DNA from: a bacterium BMS3Bbin10
GTDB taxonomy: Bacteria; Pseudomonadota; Alphaproteobacteria; Rhizobiales; Methyloligellaceae
Direction: 5' to 3'
Assembly: GCA_002897995.1 (NCBI GenBank)
Contig: BDTT01000137.1
Coordinates: 1-58,932 of the forward strand
Length of the DNA stretch: 58,932 bases
Shown piece by piece: positions 1 to 8,255 of the stretch; the first letter of the stretch is position 1, and each line of letters opens with the position of its first letter. The position numbers and the translations under genes are program-made. Under the pieces are notes generated by a model, which saw nothing but the letters and a program-made list of their open reading frames with translations, had not been told where the DNA came from and did no database searches.

Positions 1-580
1 GTTCGGCCTTGCCTCGCTTCGCTCGGTAGCCGGGTGATACGGGCGAGCGTTGCCGTATTGGGTAACCGAGGCGCAGCCGAGGCAAGCGCAACCGCGCGCC
101 GGCCGAAAGGCCGCGCCCGTGCAGGCCCGTCCGCAGGACGGAATAGCCGTGAGCGAAATCAACCTTGCTCCATCGTAACGCACCTTAGTTGCAGCATCAT
201 GCATCCGGCAGCCACACGGCTCCGAAGCTTGTTTCAATCTAATAGCAAGGGACAGCGCGGAGCACTGAAGGGCCGCTTGCCTGATATTTTGGGGCAGCCT
301 TCCAGCGCCCCGCGCACGGCATCTTCATCGAAGTCCGCCCGGCGTCTTGATTGGGTTTCCCCAACTAGCGCTTCGGCGCGGGGGCCATAGTACCCCCGGG
401 TCCGGGACGGCACGCTCCGGAGCCAGGGGACCGTTAGGCCCTGTCTCGGGAGAACCGCTCTCCTCCCACATGAAGCAGACGGTCTGCAGCACGCGCCCTC
501 AATGGGAAAAGATGCGGTGGAGTGTAGGGGAGGCTGGAGTGGCGGGGATAAGATTTTGCGCTGGTCGCGGTTGGCTGAAC
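1..580. other. Gene-poor left edge
   Basis: No open frame here has a recognisable protein family or a convincing start. The frames that exist are rich in Arg, Pro and Ser, as expected from unselected GC-rich DNA. The first 130 bases contain several short inverted repeats built on GCCTTGCC / GGCAAGC and GGCC-GAAA-GGCC. The stretch lies downstream of the TIR/zinc-ribbon operon, so it may hold that operon's 3' end and decayed accessory DNA. No tRNA, rRNA or transposase is visible. Confidence 0.4.
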
Positions 581-745
581 TCAGTCCCAACCACGCCGAA
601 TTTCAAGATGATTACACTTGGGGCAGTGGACATCCGATGTGGGCCGATTGCGTCTTCTCGCTTCCCGTTTCTCGTCCGGATCCAAGACCTCTGCCTCGAA
701 GCGATGACCGCAAGTCTTACAGCGAAACCTTACAATCTCAGCCAT
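581..745 (-). CDS. 54-residue zinc-ribbon protein coupled to the TIR gene
   Basis: A very small protein with two Cys-x2-Cys knuckles, C9/C12 (CKTCGHRF) and C41/C44 (CPKCNH), separated by a charged linker rich in Arg, Glu and Asp. This is the pattern of a zinc ribbon that binds one zinc ion. The start codon lies inside the end of the upstream TIR gene: the reading ACC-TAT-GGC-TGA of the TIR gene contains ATG-GCT-GA of this gene. The 8-base overlap implies translational coupling. Its function is unknown; zinc ribbons commonly bind nucleic acid or protein partners, so it could be a partner or regulator of the TIR protein. The longer frame reaching to 1072 antisense to the TIR gene is rejected. 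Confidence 0.7.
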   Translation of the reverse strand: MAEIVRFRCKTCGHRFEAEVLDPDEKREARRRNRPTSDVHCPKCNHLEIRRGWD

Positions 746-1670
746 AGGTGACTCCTGCCTGTTCGAGAAACTTCGACCACAATATCTCCGCCGCTCCTTC
801 TGCAGAAACACGTTTCTCTTCCGTATCGATGAACATTTCTGGGACGAGAAACAGATCGTAGTCGTCACACTCGATGCGAAATCCGCCGTTTGCGCTGTTT
901 TGATGTGCTCTTTCATTGAAGGAGAAGTAGATGTCACCCAAGGCAAAACGGTCATTTCCGGCGTGCACGGTAATATGTGCGGTCCCCAATTCCTTGGTGC
1001 GATTGATGACGGTACACCCGAAACTCTGGGGCCCAAGATCCTCAAACCGGGCACGCAAGCTCTCGATACCATCTATCTCTGCGGAGGCTGATTCAAAATA
1101 TTCGCGGATTTTTCCGAATGCGTCTTTGCGGAAATCGGTGCGGTCAATTTCGTCAAAATCGCGCTTAACGCGGTAACGACGGCCCGCGCTAACTTTTTGA
1201 ACTTCGTTTTCTTCTTGGGTGGAGGGTTCATTCGTCCGACCAATCGACGCGACTCGACGGAGTTCCATAACAATATCCAGATATGCACTGTTCTCGTTTG
1301 TCCATTCCACGATTGGCTTCGCGTCCTTTGGAATAGCCTTGAGTCCTTGGAGCGGCGTTGCCTTCCAATCACAAGGTTCGGCAATGATAGGAATCACGCG
1401 GCACTCGCCAGCGTCATGGCGCTCAAGTGCGCGCTTCATTTCTTTTTCATAACAGTAGTCAGATGCAATGAAATCGGGACTCACCAAGGCCAAAAAGAGA
1501 TCACAGCTTTCGAGTTGACCAGAAATCTCGTCATCAACGTCGCCCCCAGCCAATATTTCGCGGTCAAACCATTCAGTAATCAAACCCTCACGCCGCAGCA
1601 TGGCGAGATGCGTATGCAGACGATCAAGCACGTCGGTATCTCGATGAGAGTATGAAATGAAGGCCTTCAT
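738..1670 (-). CDS. TIR-domain protein with unassigned C-terminal domain
   Basis: 310 residues. Residues 1-140 form a TIR domain: MKAFISYSHRD at the start, LFLALVSPDFIASDYC in the middle, and Cys73/Glu77 in YCYEKEM where NAD-cleaving bacterial TIR domains carry their catalytic glutamate. RVIPII follows at 91-96. Bacterial TIR proteins often degrade NAD+ or make cyclic ADP-ribose signals in anti-phage defence; that role is inferred here. Residues about 165-310 form a second, acidic domain that I do not recognise and that could sense a trigger. The start at 1670 is chosen because MKAFISYSHRD is the canonical TIR N-terminus; the 31 extra residues upstream look like noise. Base composition is more AT-rich than most of the window, which suggests acquisition. 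Confidence 0.82.
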   Translation of the reverse strand: MKAFISYSHRDTDVLDRLHTHLAMLRREGLITEWFDREILAGGDVDDEISGQLESCDLFLALVSPDFIASDYCYEKEMKRALERHDAGECRVIPIIAEPCDWKATPLQGLKAIPKDAKPIVEWTNENSAYLDIVMELRRVASIGRTNEPSTQEENEVQKVSAGRRYRVKRDFDEIDRTDFRKDAFGKIREYFESASAEIDGIESLRARFEDLGPQSFGCTVINRTKELGTAHITVHAGNDRFALGDIYFSFNERAHQNSANGGFRIECDDYDLFLVPEMFIDTEEKRVSAEGAAEILWSKFLEQAGVTYG

Positions 1671-1801
1671 CCGGCGTCGAAAAACTCCTCTAGCGCTTTT
1701 TGTCCCCGGGGGGGAATGGATCGTTACACGGTGCAACCATATCGGAGTCGCGGAACTTGCCATCGCGGCCTTGAATGCGAACCTCCCCGCCGCCCGCGCT
1801 G

Positions 1802-2023
1802 CTACTCCGCCGCGCTGGCGCGCGCCGTGCCGGGCCGGCGCGCCTGCCGCCAGTCGCCGGGCGCCAGCACGTTGCTCGCGGACAGGATTTCGATTCCGAT
1901 CACGCGGCCATCCTCATCCACATCGTAGATGAACGGCCCCGCCTCCTCCTGGCGGCCGATCTCTCCCCGGCCAAGAGTGATGTAAACGGCATCGGCCTCC
2001 GGGTCATAGGTCATGTCGATCAT
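1802..2023 (-). CDS. DUF2283 family small protein (possible antitoxin)
   Basis: 73 residues. The N-terminal MTYDPEADAVYITLGRG and the middle DEDGRVIGIEIL match the DUF2283 pattern: a short beta-rich fold with a Y-x-PEADAxYI opening. Its start overlaps the stop of the upstream DUF4258 gene by four bases, so the two form a bicistron. DUF2283 genes are often found next to DUF4258 or BrnT-like genes, an arrangement suggestive of a toxin-antitoxin module with DUF2283 as the neutralising partner. The last 20 residues are Ala/Arg-rich and probably disordered. The pair is an inference from family and context; no activity can be read from the sequence. Confidence 0.72.
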   Translation of the reverse strand: MIDMTYDPEADAVYITLGRGEIGRQEEAGPFIYDVDEDGRVIGIEILSASNVLAPGDWRQARRPGTARASAAE

Positions 2024-2277
2024 GGTTTGCGCCTCGCGCTCCTGTCAAACATCGCGCTTATAACACGAATCGTCGTCCCGGTCTCCACGCAGGCGACCCG
2101 CAATGTGCGCCCGCCGAACTGGCGGATCGCGCGAAACCGGCGTTCGATACCTGGATCATCAGGATCAGCTTCGCTCCAGTCAGGAGTCCGCACGGTACCC
2201 TCGACCCATTCCAGCTTTATCTTGCGGCTTTGCAGTCTTTCCCTGGCATGGGCCGTGAGGATCAATTTCTTCGGCAT
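2020..2277 (-). CDS. DUF4258 family small protein (possible toxin)
   Basis: 85 residues. It opens with LTAHARERLQSRKI, the typical H-x-R-E-R-x-x-x-R motif of DUF4258, and ends with GRTLRVACVETGTTIRVISAMF, the beta-strand pair seen in RelE-like small folds. It is first in a two-gene operon with the DUF2283 gene, with a four-base overlap. Small size, basic N-terminal helix and coupling suggest a type II toxin-like role. It lies directly upstream of the DUF2283 partner and beyond the 3' end of lepA, beside the TIR operon, which fits an accessory patch. Confidence 0.72.
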   Translation of the reverse strand: MPKKLILTAHARERLQSRKIKLEWVEGTVRTPDWSEADPDDPGIERRFRAIRQFGGRTLRVACVETGTTIRVISAMFDRSARRKP

Positions 2278-2324
2278 CGTTTCTCCCCCCTACCGCGTTT
2301 GCGGCTGACAGGCCCTAAAGGCCC

Positions 2325-4142
2325 TCAATCCCCATCCATCCGCAGCGCCGCGATAAACGCCTCCTGCGGAATATCCACCTTGCCGAACTGGCGCATTTTC
2401 TTCTTGCCCGCTTTCTGCTTGTCGAGGAGCTTGCGCTTTCGCGTGATGTCGCCGCCGTAGCATTTCGCCGTCACGTCTTTCCTCAGCGCGCCGATGGTTT
2501 CGCGGGCGATGACCTTGCCGCCGAGGGCCGCCTGGATGGGGATTTTGAACATGTGGCGGGGGATGAGGTCTTTGAGGCGTTCGCATAAGGTGCGGCCGCG
2601 CGATTCCGCCCGGTCGCGGTGGACGACCATGGAGAGCGCATCGACCGGCTCGCCATTGACGAGGATCGACATGCGCACCAGGTCGCCCTGCTCATAGTCG
2701 GTGAGGGTGTAGTCGAAGGACGCATAGCCGCGCGAGATGGATTTCAGCCGGTCGTAGAAATCGAACACCACCTCGTTCAGCGGCAACTCATAGACGACCA
2801 TGGCGCGCGCGCCCGCATAGGTCAGCTCGCTCTGGCGCCCGCGCCGGTCCTCGCACAGCTTCAGCACGGAGCCCAGATATTCGTCGGGCACCAGGATCGT
2901 CGCCCTGATCCACGGCTCCTCCATATGGTCGATTTTGACCGGGTCGGGCATGTCGGCCGGGTTGTGCAGCTCGTCCACCGTGCCGTCGGTCAGATGCAGC
3001 CGGTAGATGACGGAAGGGGCAGTCGTGATGAGATCGATGTCGAATTCGCGCTCCAGCCGCTCGCGGATGATCTCCAGATGCAGCAATCCCAAAAACCCGC
3101 AGCGGAAGCCGAAGCCGAGCGCGGCGGAGGTTTCCATCTCGTAGGAGAAGCTGGCGTCGTTGAGGCGAAGCCGCCCGACCGCCTCGCGCAAATCCTCAAA
3201 GTCGCCCGCGTCCGCCGGGAACAACCCGCAAAAGACCACCGGCTGCGCCGGCTGGAAGCCGGGCAGGGCTTCCGCGCAGGGGGTCTTGTTGTCCGTCACC
3301 GTATCGCCCACGCGGGTGTCGGCCACCTGCTTGATGGCGGCGGTGAAGAAGCCGATCTCGCCGGGATGAAGCGCGCCGGTCAGGTCCTGCTTGGGGCGGA
3401 AGATGCCGACCCGGTCGATGAGATGCACCGTGTCCGTCGACATCAGCTTGACCTTCTGGCCCTTTTTCAGCGTGCCGTCGATGACGCGCACCAGAACCAC
3501 GACGCCGAGATAGGCGTCATACCAGCTGTCCACCAGCATGGCTTTCAGCGGCTTGTCCGCATCGCCCTGCGGGGCGGGCAGGCGCGTGACGATGGCTTCC
3601 AGGACATCCTCGATGCCCTGGCCCGTCTTGGCGGAAATTTCGACCGCGTCCGAGGCGTCGAGGCCGATGACGTCCTCAATCTGCTGGCGCACCTGGGCGG
3701 GCTCGGCCGCGGGCAGATCGATCTTGTTGAGCACCGGCACGATCTCATGGTCGACGTCGAGGGCATGATAGACATTGGCCAGCGTCTGCGCCTCCACCCC
3801 CTGGCTGGCGTCGACCACCAGCAGCGAGCCCTCGCAGGCGGCGAGGGAGCGGTTCACTTCATAGGCGAAATCCACATGGCCGGGGGTGTCGATCAGATTG
3901 AGGGCGTAGGCCTGCCCGTCTTGTCCCGTGTAATCGAGATGCACGGTCTGCGCCTTGATGGTGATGCCGCGCTCGCGCTCCAGCTCCATGCTATCCAGCA
4001 CCTGCTCTTTCATCTCGCGCGCGGCGAGGCCGCCGCAATGCTGGATCATGCGGTCGGCCAGGGTCGATTTGCCGTGGTCGATATGGGCGATGATCGAGAA
4101 ATTGCGGATGCGCGACAGGGGTATGGATTTGCCGGTGCTCAT
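2325..4142 (-). CDS. lepA: Elongation factor 4 (LepA)
   Basis: 605 residues, the normal length for this translational GTPase, which acts on stalled or mis-translocated ribosomes. The N-terminus carries G1 AHIDHGKST, the switch region [14 protein letters not shown]3 [12 protein letters not shown] and G4 NKIDLP. The EF4-specific C-terminal domain is intact and ends in [15 protein letters not shown], with the lysine-rich [17 protein letters not shown] stretch just before it. It ends 47 bases from the DUF4258 start, so it is probably a separate transcription unit. Nothing is odd in the coding sequence. A long open frame on the opposite strand (2619-4157) is a codon-bias shadow. Confidence 0.97.
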   Translation of the reverse strand: MSTGKSIPLSRIRNFSIIAHIDHGKSTLADRMIQHCGGLAAREMKEQVLDSMELERERGITIKAQTVHLDYTGQDGQAYALNLIDTPGHVDFAYEVNRSLAACEGSLLVVDASQGVEAQTLANVYHALDVDHEIVPVLNKIDLPAAEPAQVRQQIEDVIGLDASDAVEISAKTGQGIEDVLEAIVTRLPAPQGDADKPLKAMLVDSWYDAYLGVVVLVRVIDGTLKKGQKVKLMSTDTVHLIDRVGIFRPKQDLTGALHPGEIGFFTAAIKQVADTRVGDTVTDNKTPCAEALPGFQPAQPVVFCGLFPADAGDFEDLREAVGRLRLNDASFSYEMETSAALGFGFRCGFLGLLHLEIIRERLEREFDIDLITTAPSVIYRLHLTDGTVDELHNPADMPDPVKIDHMEEPWIRATILVPDEYLGSVLKLCEDRRGRQSELTYAGARAMVVYELPLNEVVFDFYDRLKSISRGYASFDYTLTDYEQGDLVRMSILVNGEPVDALSMVVHRDRAESRGRTLCERLKDLIPRHMFKIPIQAALGGKVIARETIGALRKDVTAKCYGGDITRKRKLLDKQKAGKKKMRQFGKVDIPQEAFIAALRMDGD

Positions 4143-4359
4143 CTAGGGCGCTTCTAGCATCGCGCGGGGCTCGCGGGAAGTGGCGAGTTGGCGCCGCGGG
4201 CGCGGCGCGGCGCGGATGAGAGCGGCCGTCGATTGGGCGAAGTTTCGCGGTTAATCCACAGGCAGGCTATGCTACCTTATTTTTTTCGCAGATAGACCTT
4301 AGATATAGATCGCGAAATTGTCCCCGTCATTGGCTGGCGGCACATTCAGGAGGCTCTAA

Positions 4360-5328
4360 ATGTTCGGTTTTGACGTTTTCGTTATTGTTGTTGCCCTGCT
4401 TATCGTCGCCACGATCGTCGCAGGTGTGAAGACCGTGCCGCAGGGCTTCAATTATACGGTGGAACGTTTCGGGCGCTTTACCCGTTCGCTGACCCCCGGC
4501 CTTGGGATCATCATTCCCTTCATTGACCGGATCGGCCGCAAGATGAACATGATGGAGCAGGTGCTTTCCGTCCCCAGCCAGGAGATCATCACCAAGGACA
4601 ACGCCATGGTGACGGTGGACGGGATCGCCTTCTTCCAGATACTCGATGCGGCGCAGGCGAGCTATGAGGTCAACGACCTGAATAATGCGATCCTGAACCT
4701 GACCATGACCAATATCCGTACCGTCATGGGCTCGATGGACCTGGACGAGCTCTTGTCCCAGCGCGATGAAATCAACCACCGCCTGCTCAAGGTGGTCGAC
4801 GACGCGACGCAGACCTGGGGCGTGAAGGTAACGCGCGTGGAGATCAAGGACATCAACCCGCCCATGGATCTGGTCGAGGCCATGGGCCGGCAAATGAAGG
4901 CCGAACGCGACAAGCGGGCCGAGATCCTCATTGCCGAGGGCCAGCGCCAATCGGAAATTCTGAAAGCCGAGGGTGACAAGCAGTCGCAGATTCTGTCGGC
5001 GGAGGGCCGGCGCGAAGCCGCCTTCCGCGATGCCGAAGCGCGCGAGCGCGAGGCGGAAGCCGAAGCCAGGGCCACTACAATGGTGTCGGAAGCAATCTCC
5101 TCGGGCAATGTTCAGGCCATCAACTATTTCGTCGCCAACAATTATATCGAAGCCCTGAAGGACCTGGCGACATCGCCAAATCAGAAAGTGCTGATGATGC
5201 CGCTCGAAGCGGCATCGGTGATCGGCGCCGTGGGCGGCATCGCGGAATTGACGCGCGAGGCGTTTGGCGGCGGCGATTCAGGCGGCGGCGGATCGTCCCG
5301 GGGCTCGGTCCCCAGAACAAAGAGCTGA
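4360..5328 (+). CDS. SPFH/Band 7 membrane protein (paraslipin, QmcA-like)
   Basis: 322 residues. A single N-terminal membrane segment (about residues 3-22, [19 protein letters not shown]) is followed by the SPFH domain with [22 protein letters not shown], then a long Ala/Glu/Arg coiled-coil region (about 175-235) and a Gly/Ser-rich tail. This is the layout of stomatin-like proteins that form ring cages at the inner membrane, often associated with FtsH-type proteases. The NfeD gene follows after 19 bases. SPFH-NfeD pairs are a recurrent two-gene unit, where the NfeD OB fold is thought to cap the SPFH assembly. Confidence 0.93.
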   Translation: MFGFDVFVIVVALLIVATIVAGVKTVPQGFNYTVERFGRFTRSLTPGLGIIIPFIDRIGRKMNMMEQVLSVPSQEIITKDNAMVTVDGIAFFQILDAAQASYEVNDLNNAILNLTMTNIRTVMGSMDLDELLSQRDEINHRLLKVVDDATQTWGVKVTRVEIKDINPPMDLVEAMGRQMKAERDKRAEILIAEGQRQSEILKAEGDKQSQILSAEGRREAAFRDAEAREREAEAEARATTMVSEAISSGNVQAINYFVANNYIEALKDLATSPNQKVLMMPLEAASVIGAVGGIAELTREAFGGGDSGGGGSSRGSVPRTKS

Positions 5329-5347
5329 CTGGAAGGCCGCAAAGATC

Positions 5348-5806
5348 ATGGACAACGTCTCCTCACTGTTTGTCGGCCTTGGCGCCTGGAACTGGCTCAT
5401 TCTGGCAGTGCTGTTTTTTGTTCTGGAACTGGTGGCGCCGGGCATCTTCCTGATCTGGTTCGGGATTGCCGCCGGCATTGTGGGCGCACTGGCGCTGCTG
5501 TTCGATGTGGCCTGGCAATGGCAGCTTGTGCTGTTCGCGGTGATGTCTCTTGCCGCGGTTATAACGGCGCGGAGGTATCTGCGCACCCAGGAGGCGCAGA
5601 GCGACCGGCCCCCGCTGCACCGGCGTGCGCTTCGGTATGTCGGCAAGACCTATGTGGTGGCCGACGCTATCGAGAATGGCCGGGGCAAGGTGCGTATTGG
5701 CGACACGCTGTGGCGGGTGGAAGGACCGGACGCGGCCGAGGGCGCCCGCGTGAAGGTGACGGGCGCGGATGGCAACACGCTCATGGTGGAGCCGGACAAG
5801 GCCTGA
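5348..5806 (+). CDS. NfeD family membrane protein
   Basis: 152 residues. Two or three membrane segments lie between about residues 12 and 75 (WLILAVLFFVLELVAPGIF, GIVGALALLF, LVLFAVMSLAAV). A soluble OB-fold follows, with GKTYVVADAIENGRGKVRIGDTLWRV, typical of short NfeD proteins. The start at MDNVSSLF is chosen over an upstream in-frame Met because it sits just after the SPFH stop, whereas the earlier one lies inside that gene. It is probably co-transcribed with the SPFH gene and works with it at the membrane. Confidence 0.9.
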   Translation: MDNVSSLFVGLGAWNWLILAVLFFVLELVAPGIFLIWFGIAAGIVGALALLFDVAWQWQLVLFAVMSLAAVITARRYLRTQEAQSDRPPLHRRALRYVGKTYVVADAIENGRGKVRIGDTLWRVEGPDAAEGARVKVTGADGNTLMVEPDKA

Positions 5807-5826
5807 GCAGGCCCGCCCGCGCAATC

Positions 5827-6702
5827 CTATTTCTTTTGCCGTGCCCTTTCCGGCCTCAGATCGATCGGGAAGGGCGGCGCTTCGGTCATAACCAGTATGG
5901 AAATGCGCCGGTTCGAAGCCAGGAACGGGTCTTCGGGAAACAGCGGTTCGGCGTCGGCGCGCCCGATGATCGAATAGAAGCGGTCATGCGGCAGGCCGTT
6001 TTCTGCGAGAATACGCCGCGCCGCCTGGGCCCGGTCGGCGGACAGGTCCCAAAGCGAATAACCGGGCTTGGAGTAGAGCCGCGACGCGTCGGTGTGGCCG
6101 GTAATCTGGATTCGGTTCGGCAGGCCTTTCAGCACCGGCGCCATTTTCGCCAGCAATTTTACGGTGCGCTCATAGGGCGTTACCGAGCCTTGCGGGAACA
6201 TGGACCGCCCTTCCTGATCGACGAGCTGGATGAGCAGGCCTTCGGGTGTCTCCTCCACCTGGATATTATCGGAAAGTTCGGTTATTTCCGGCAGCTCCCG
6301 CCAGGCTTGGCGCAATGACGCGGCGGCGACGGCAAACTGGCGCGGGAGTTCAACATCGGTCTTCTCGATATCGTATGTGTTCGCTTCGGGCCCCTGCTTG
6401 CGCCGCTGATTATGGCTCTTTTCCGCGAAGTCGGAATCTGAATCGCGTGAAATCTGCGATATGCGTTTGACATAGTCGCGAACCGGCGATCCTTCTATTT
6501 CGATCATTCCGGCCTTGCGCTCGACATATTTGATGCCGAACGCTTCCCGCATGGAGCCGGCCACGATCTCCAGTTTTTCCTTGTCCTGGATCGAGAATGA
6601 AATGATCAGGACGAAGAACACGACAAGGATCGTCATCAGGTCCGCGAAGGTGACCATCCAATCGGGGATACCGGCATCGGGATCCTTAGCTCTTCTTGCC
6701 AT
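5827..6702 (-). CDS. motB: Flagellar stator protein MotB (OmpA-like C-terminus)
   Basis: 291 residues. The N-terminus reads IPDWMVTFADLMTILVVFF; Asp21 at the start of the single membrane helix is the ion-binding residue of MotB/PomB. A plug/linker follows. The C-terminal OmpA-like peptidoglycan-binding domain (about 165-285) has ITGHTDASR and DLSADRAQAARRIL. MotB anchors the stator to the cell wall and forms the ion channel with MotA. The gene follows motA with a 44-base gap, so the pair is one operon. The sequence resembles both MotB and PomB; whether it uses protons or sodium cannot be settled here. Confidence 0.92.
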   Translation of the reverse strand: MARRAKDPDAGIPDWMVTFADLMTILVVFFVLIISFSIQDKEKLEIVAGSMREAFGIKYVERKAGMIEIEGSPVRDYVKRISQISRDSDSDFAEKSHNQRRKQGPEANTYDIEKTDVELPRQFAVAAASLRQAWRELPEITELSDNIQVEETPEGLLIQLVDQEGRSMFPQGSVTPYERTVKLLAKMAPVLKGLPNRIQITGHTDASRLYSKPGYSLWDLSADRAQAARRILAENGLPHDRFYSIIGRADAEPLFPEDPFLASNRRISILVMTEAPPFPIDLRPERARQKK

Positions 6703-6746
6703 CGATCTATCCGTTCATTGCCGGGCTCGGGCCTCGGCGCCATTGG

Positions 6747-7526
6747 TCAGGTTGCCGCCGCCTCGGCCGTCGCCATTTGCAGCCGGGTCTTCTCGGGCAG
6801 GTATGCAACCAGCATTTCGCGGATGAGATTCGGGTTCTTGCCCGCGCTCAACTGCATGACCCCGTCAATGGTCAGCGTTTGGGCGACATCGACGATCTTG
6901 CCCTTGGTCGAAAGCTTGTCCGATAACGGCAGGGCGATAAGGTTGGCGATCAGCGCGCCATAGAGGGTGGTCAGAAGCGCCACCGCCATGGCCGGGCCGA
7001 TGGTGGAGGGATCCTCCATATTGCTCAGCATCTGCACCAGGCCGACGATGGTGCCGATCATCCCGAAGGCCGGGGCGGCATCGCCGATGGCCTTGTAGAT
7101 GCGCTGGCCCTCGTCGAGGCGTGCAAGATTCTGATCGCGCTCAAGCTCCAGCGATTCCTGGATGAACGCCGGGTCGTATCCATCGGCGACGAACTGGGCG
7201 CCTTTCTTCAAGAAGGGGTCGTCGATCTCCAGATTGTCCAGGGCGAGCGGACCCTCGCGCCGGACCTTGTCGGCCAGTTCGGCAATCTTATCGATCATTT
7301 CCCTGGGATCGGTGCTCTTGTGGGTAAAGGCCACTTTCCCCCCGAGCGCGAGCGCCTGAAACACATTCTTCAGCGGAAACCGGATGACCGTCGCCGCAAA
7401 GCCGCCGCCGATCACGATCAGCATGGACGGCAGGTTGACGAAGGTCCCGACATCGCCGCCAGTCATAATGGCGAACCCGACCACGATGCTTCCGGCGAGA
7501 ATACCCGCGATTGTTGCGATATCCAT
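6747..7526 (-). CDS. motA: Flagellar stator protein MotA (MotA/PomA family)
   Basis: 259 residues, the length of PomA-like MotA proteins. Four membrane segments are visible: two near the N-terminus (IAGILAGSIVVGFAIM; SMLIVIGGGFAATVI) and two in the second half (AFGMIGTIVGLVQML; VALLTTLYGALIANLIALPL). The cytoplasmic loop between them is charged and would contact FliG. A GGGGGA ribosome-binding site lies three bases before the start. It is first in the motA-motB unit. No other flagellar genes are present in the window, so the stator operon is separate from the main flagellar cluster. Confidence 0.93.
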   Translation of the reverse strand: MDIATIAGILAGSIVVGFAIMTGGDVGTFVNLPSMLIVIGGGFAATVIRFPLKNVFQALALGGKVAFTHKSTDPREMIDKIAELADKVRREGPLALDNLEIDDPFLKKGAQFVADGYDPAFIQESLELERDQNLARLDEGQRIYKAIGDAAPAFGMIGTIVGLVQMLSNMEDPSTIGPAMAVALLTTLYGALIANLIALPLSDKLSTKGKIVDVAQTLTIDGVMQLSAGKNPNLIREMLVAYLPEKTRLQMATAEAAAT

Positions 7527-7904
7527 GTGTCCCCCGACGCTCCTGTCCCGTCTCTCGCGGGCAAAGAAATCCCCTGAAAATTCACCAGAATTGTAGGAGG
7601 AAACACCCTAACTATTCACTAAAACCCAAGCAGGTTCATCTGTAGTCTGGATATTATTCTCAGTAATACATTGTTATCCATAAATTCTCACGACTGTAAA
7701 AATAAGTAATACTGTATGCCTTGCTAAGAAAATTATGATTATTTATGTATTAATTCTATGTTTTCGAATGACTTTCCCATCGGCGCGGTTACACATTCTT
7801 TACCAAGAGATCAACATGGCGGTAATACTCACCCGCTTCCACCAGGTTGGGGAAAGAGTCCGGGAAAAATGATTTCAGGGGGCAAAAGCAGCCGTAATGA
7901 CGCG
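7527..7904. other. Intergenic region with an AT-rich core upstream of motA
   Basis: No gene is supported. About 7600-7780 is strikingly AT-rich compared with everything around it. On the reverse strand a loose promoter-like pair (TTTACA at 7695-7700, GATAAC at 7673-7678, 16-base spacing) could drive motA-motB. A frame on the forward strand that runs into the lipoprotein gene is a shadow. Confidence 0.35.
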
Positions 7905-8147
7905 CTACTGGGCCGGCGCGCCGGTTTCGTCGTCCTTGCGGAACGGCTTGGAGACTGTAGTCGAGACCACGCGCGCTCCGTCCATGGTGAGGCGCGCCGC
8001 GGTGCCGGCGGCCTTTGCGGTCGTCTTCACCGTTTGCGAAACCACGGTGACGGCCGCACCGGCCATGCAGCCCGCCAGGAACGCGGTCAGCACACTCAGC
8101 GCCAGGGCGCGTACGATCATATGATCGACTGTACTGCGACTGTTCAT
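7905..8147 (-). CDS. Small lipoprotein
   Basis: 80 residues. A short N-terminus is followed by the hydrophobic segment IVRALALSVLTAFLAGC, where LAGC is a clear lipobox, so the protein is predicted to be lipidated at Cys and held in the envelope. The mature part (about 54 residues) is Ala/Thr/Val-rich with alternating small residues and a charged tail. The start at 8147 is preferred because GGGGGA lies immediately upstream; an internal Met nine residues later would also give a signal peptide. It has no recognisable family. The genes either side do not suggest a role. Confidence 0.65.
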   Translation of the reverse strand: MNSRSTVDHMIVRALALSVLTAFLAGCMAGAAVTVVSQTVKTTAKAAGTAARLTMDGARVVSTTVSKPFRKDDETGAPAQ

Positions 8148-8255
8148 TGATCCCCCGCCGGCCGCGCATTGGGCGCCGGCCGTCCGATCACTCTGGCGCA
8201 ACTGTGCTTAAGAAGGAATTAAGAGCACCGGGCGGGGGCGCCAAATGCGTTCGCG

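Noticed and set aside
234-590. 118-residue frame at the left edge
   Set aside because: Low-complexity Arg/Ser/Pro composition, no start signal and no family pattern.
2619-4157. 512-residue open frame opposite lepA
   Set aside because: It is rich in His, Gly, Arg and Asp with no domain pattern and lies exactly antisense to a complete lepA. High GC at third codon positions opens such frames.
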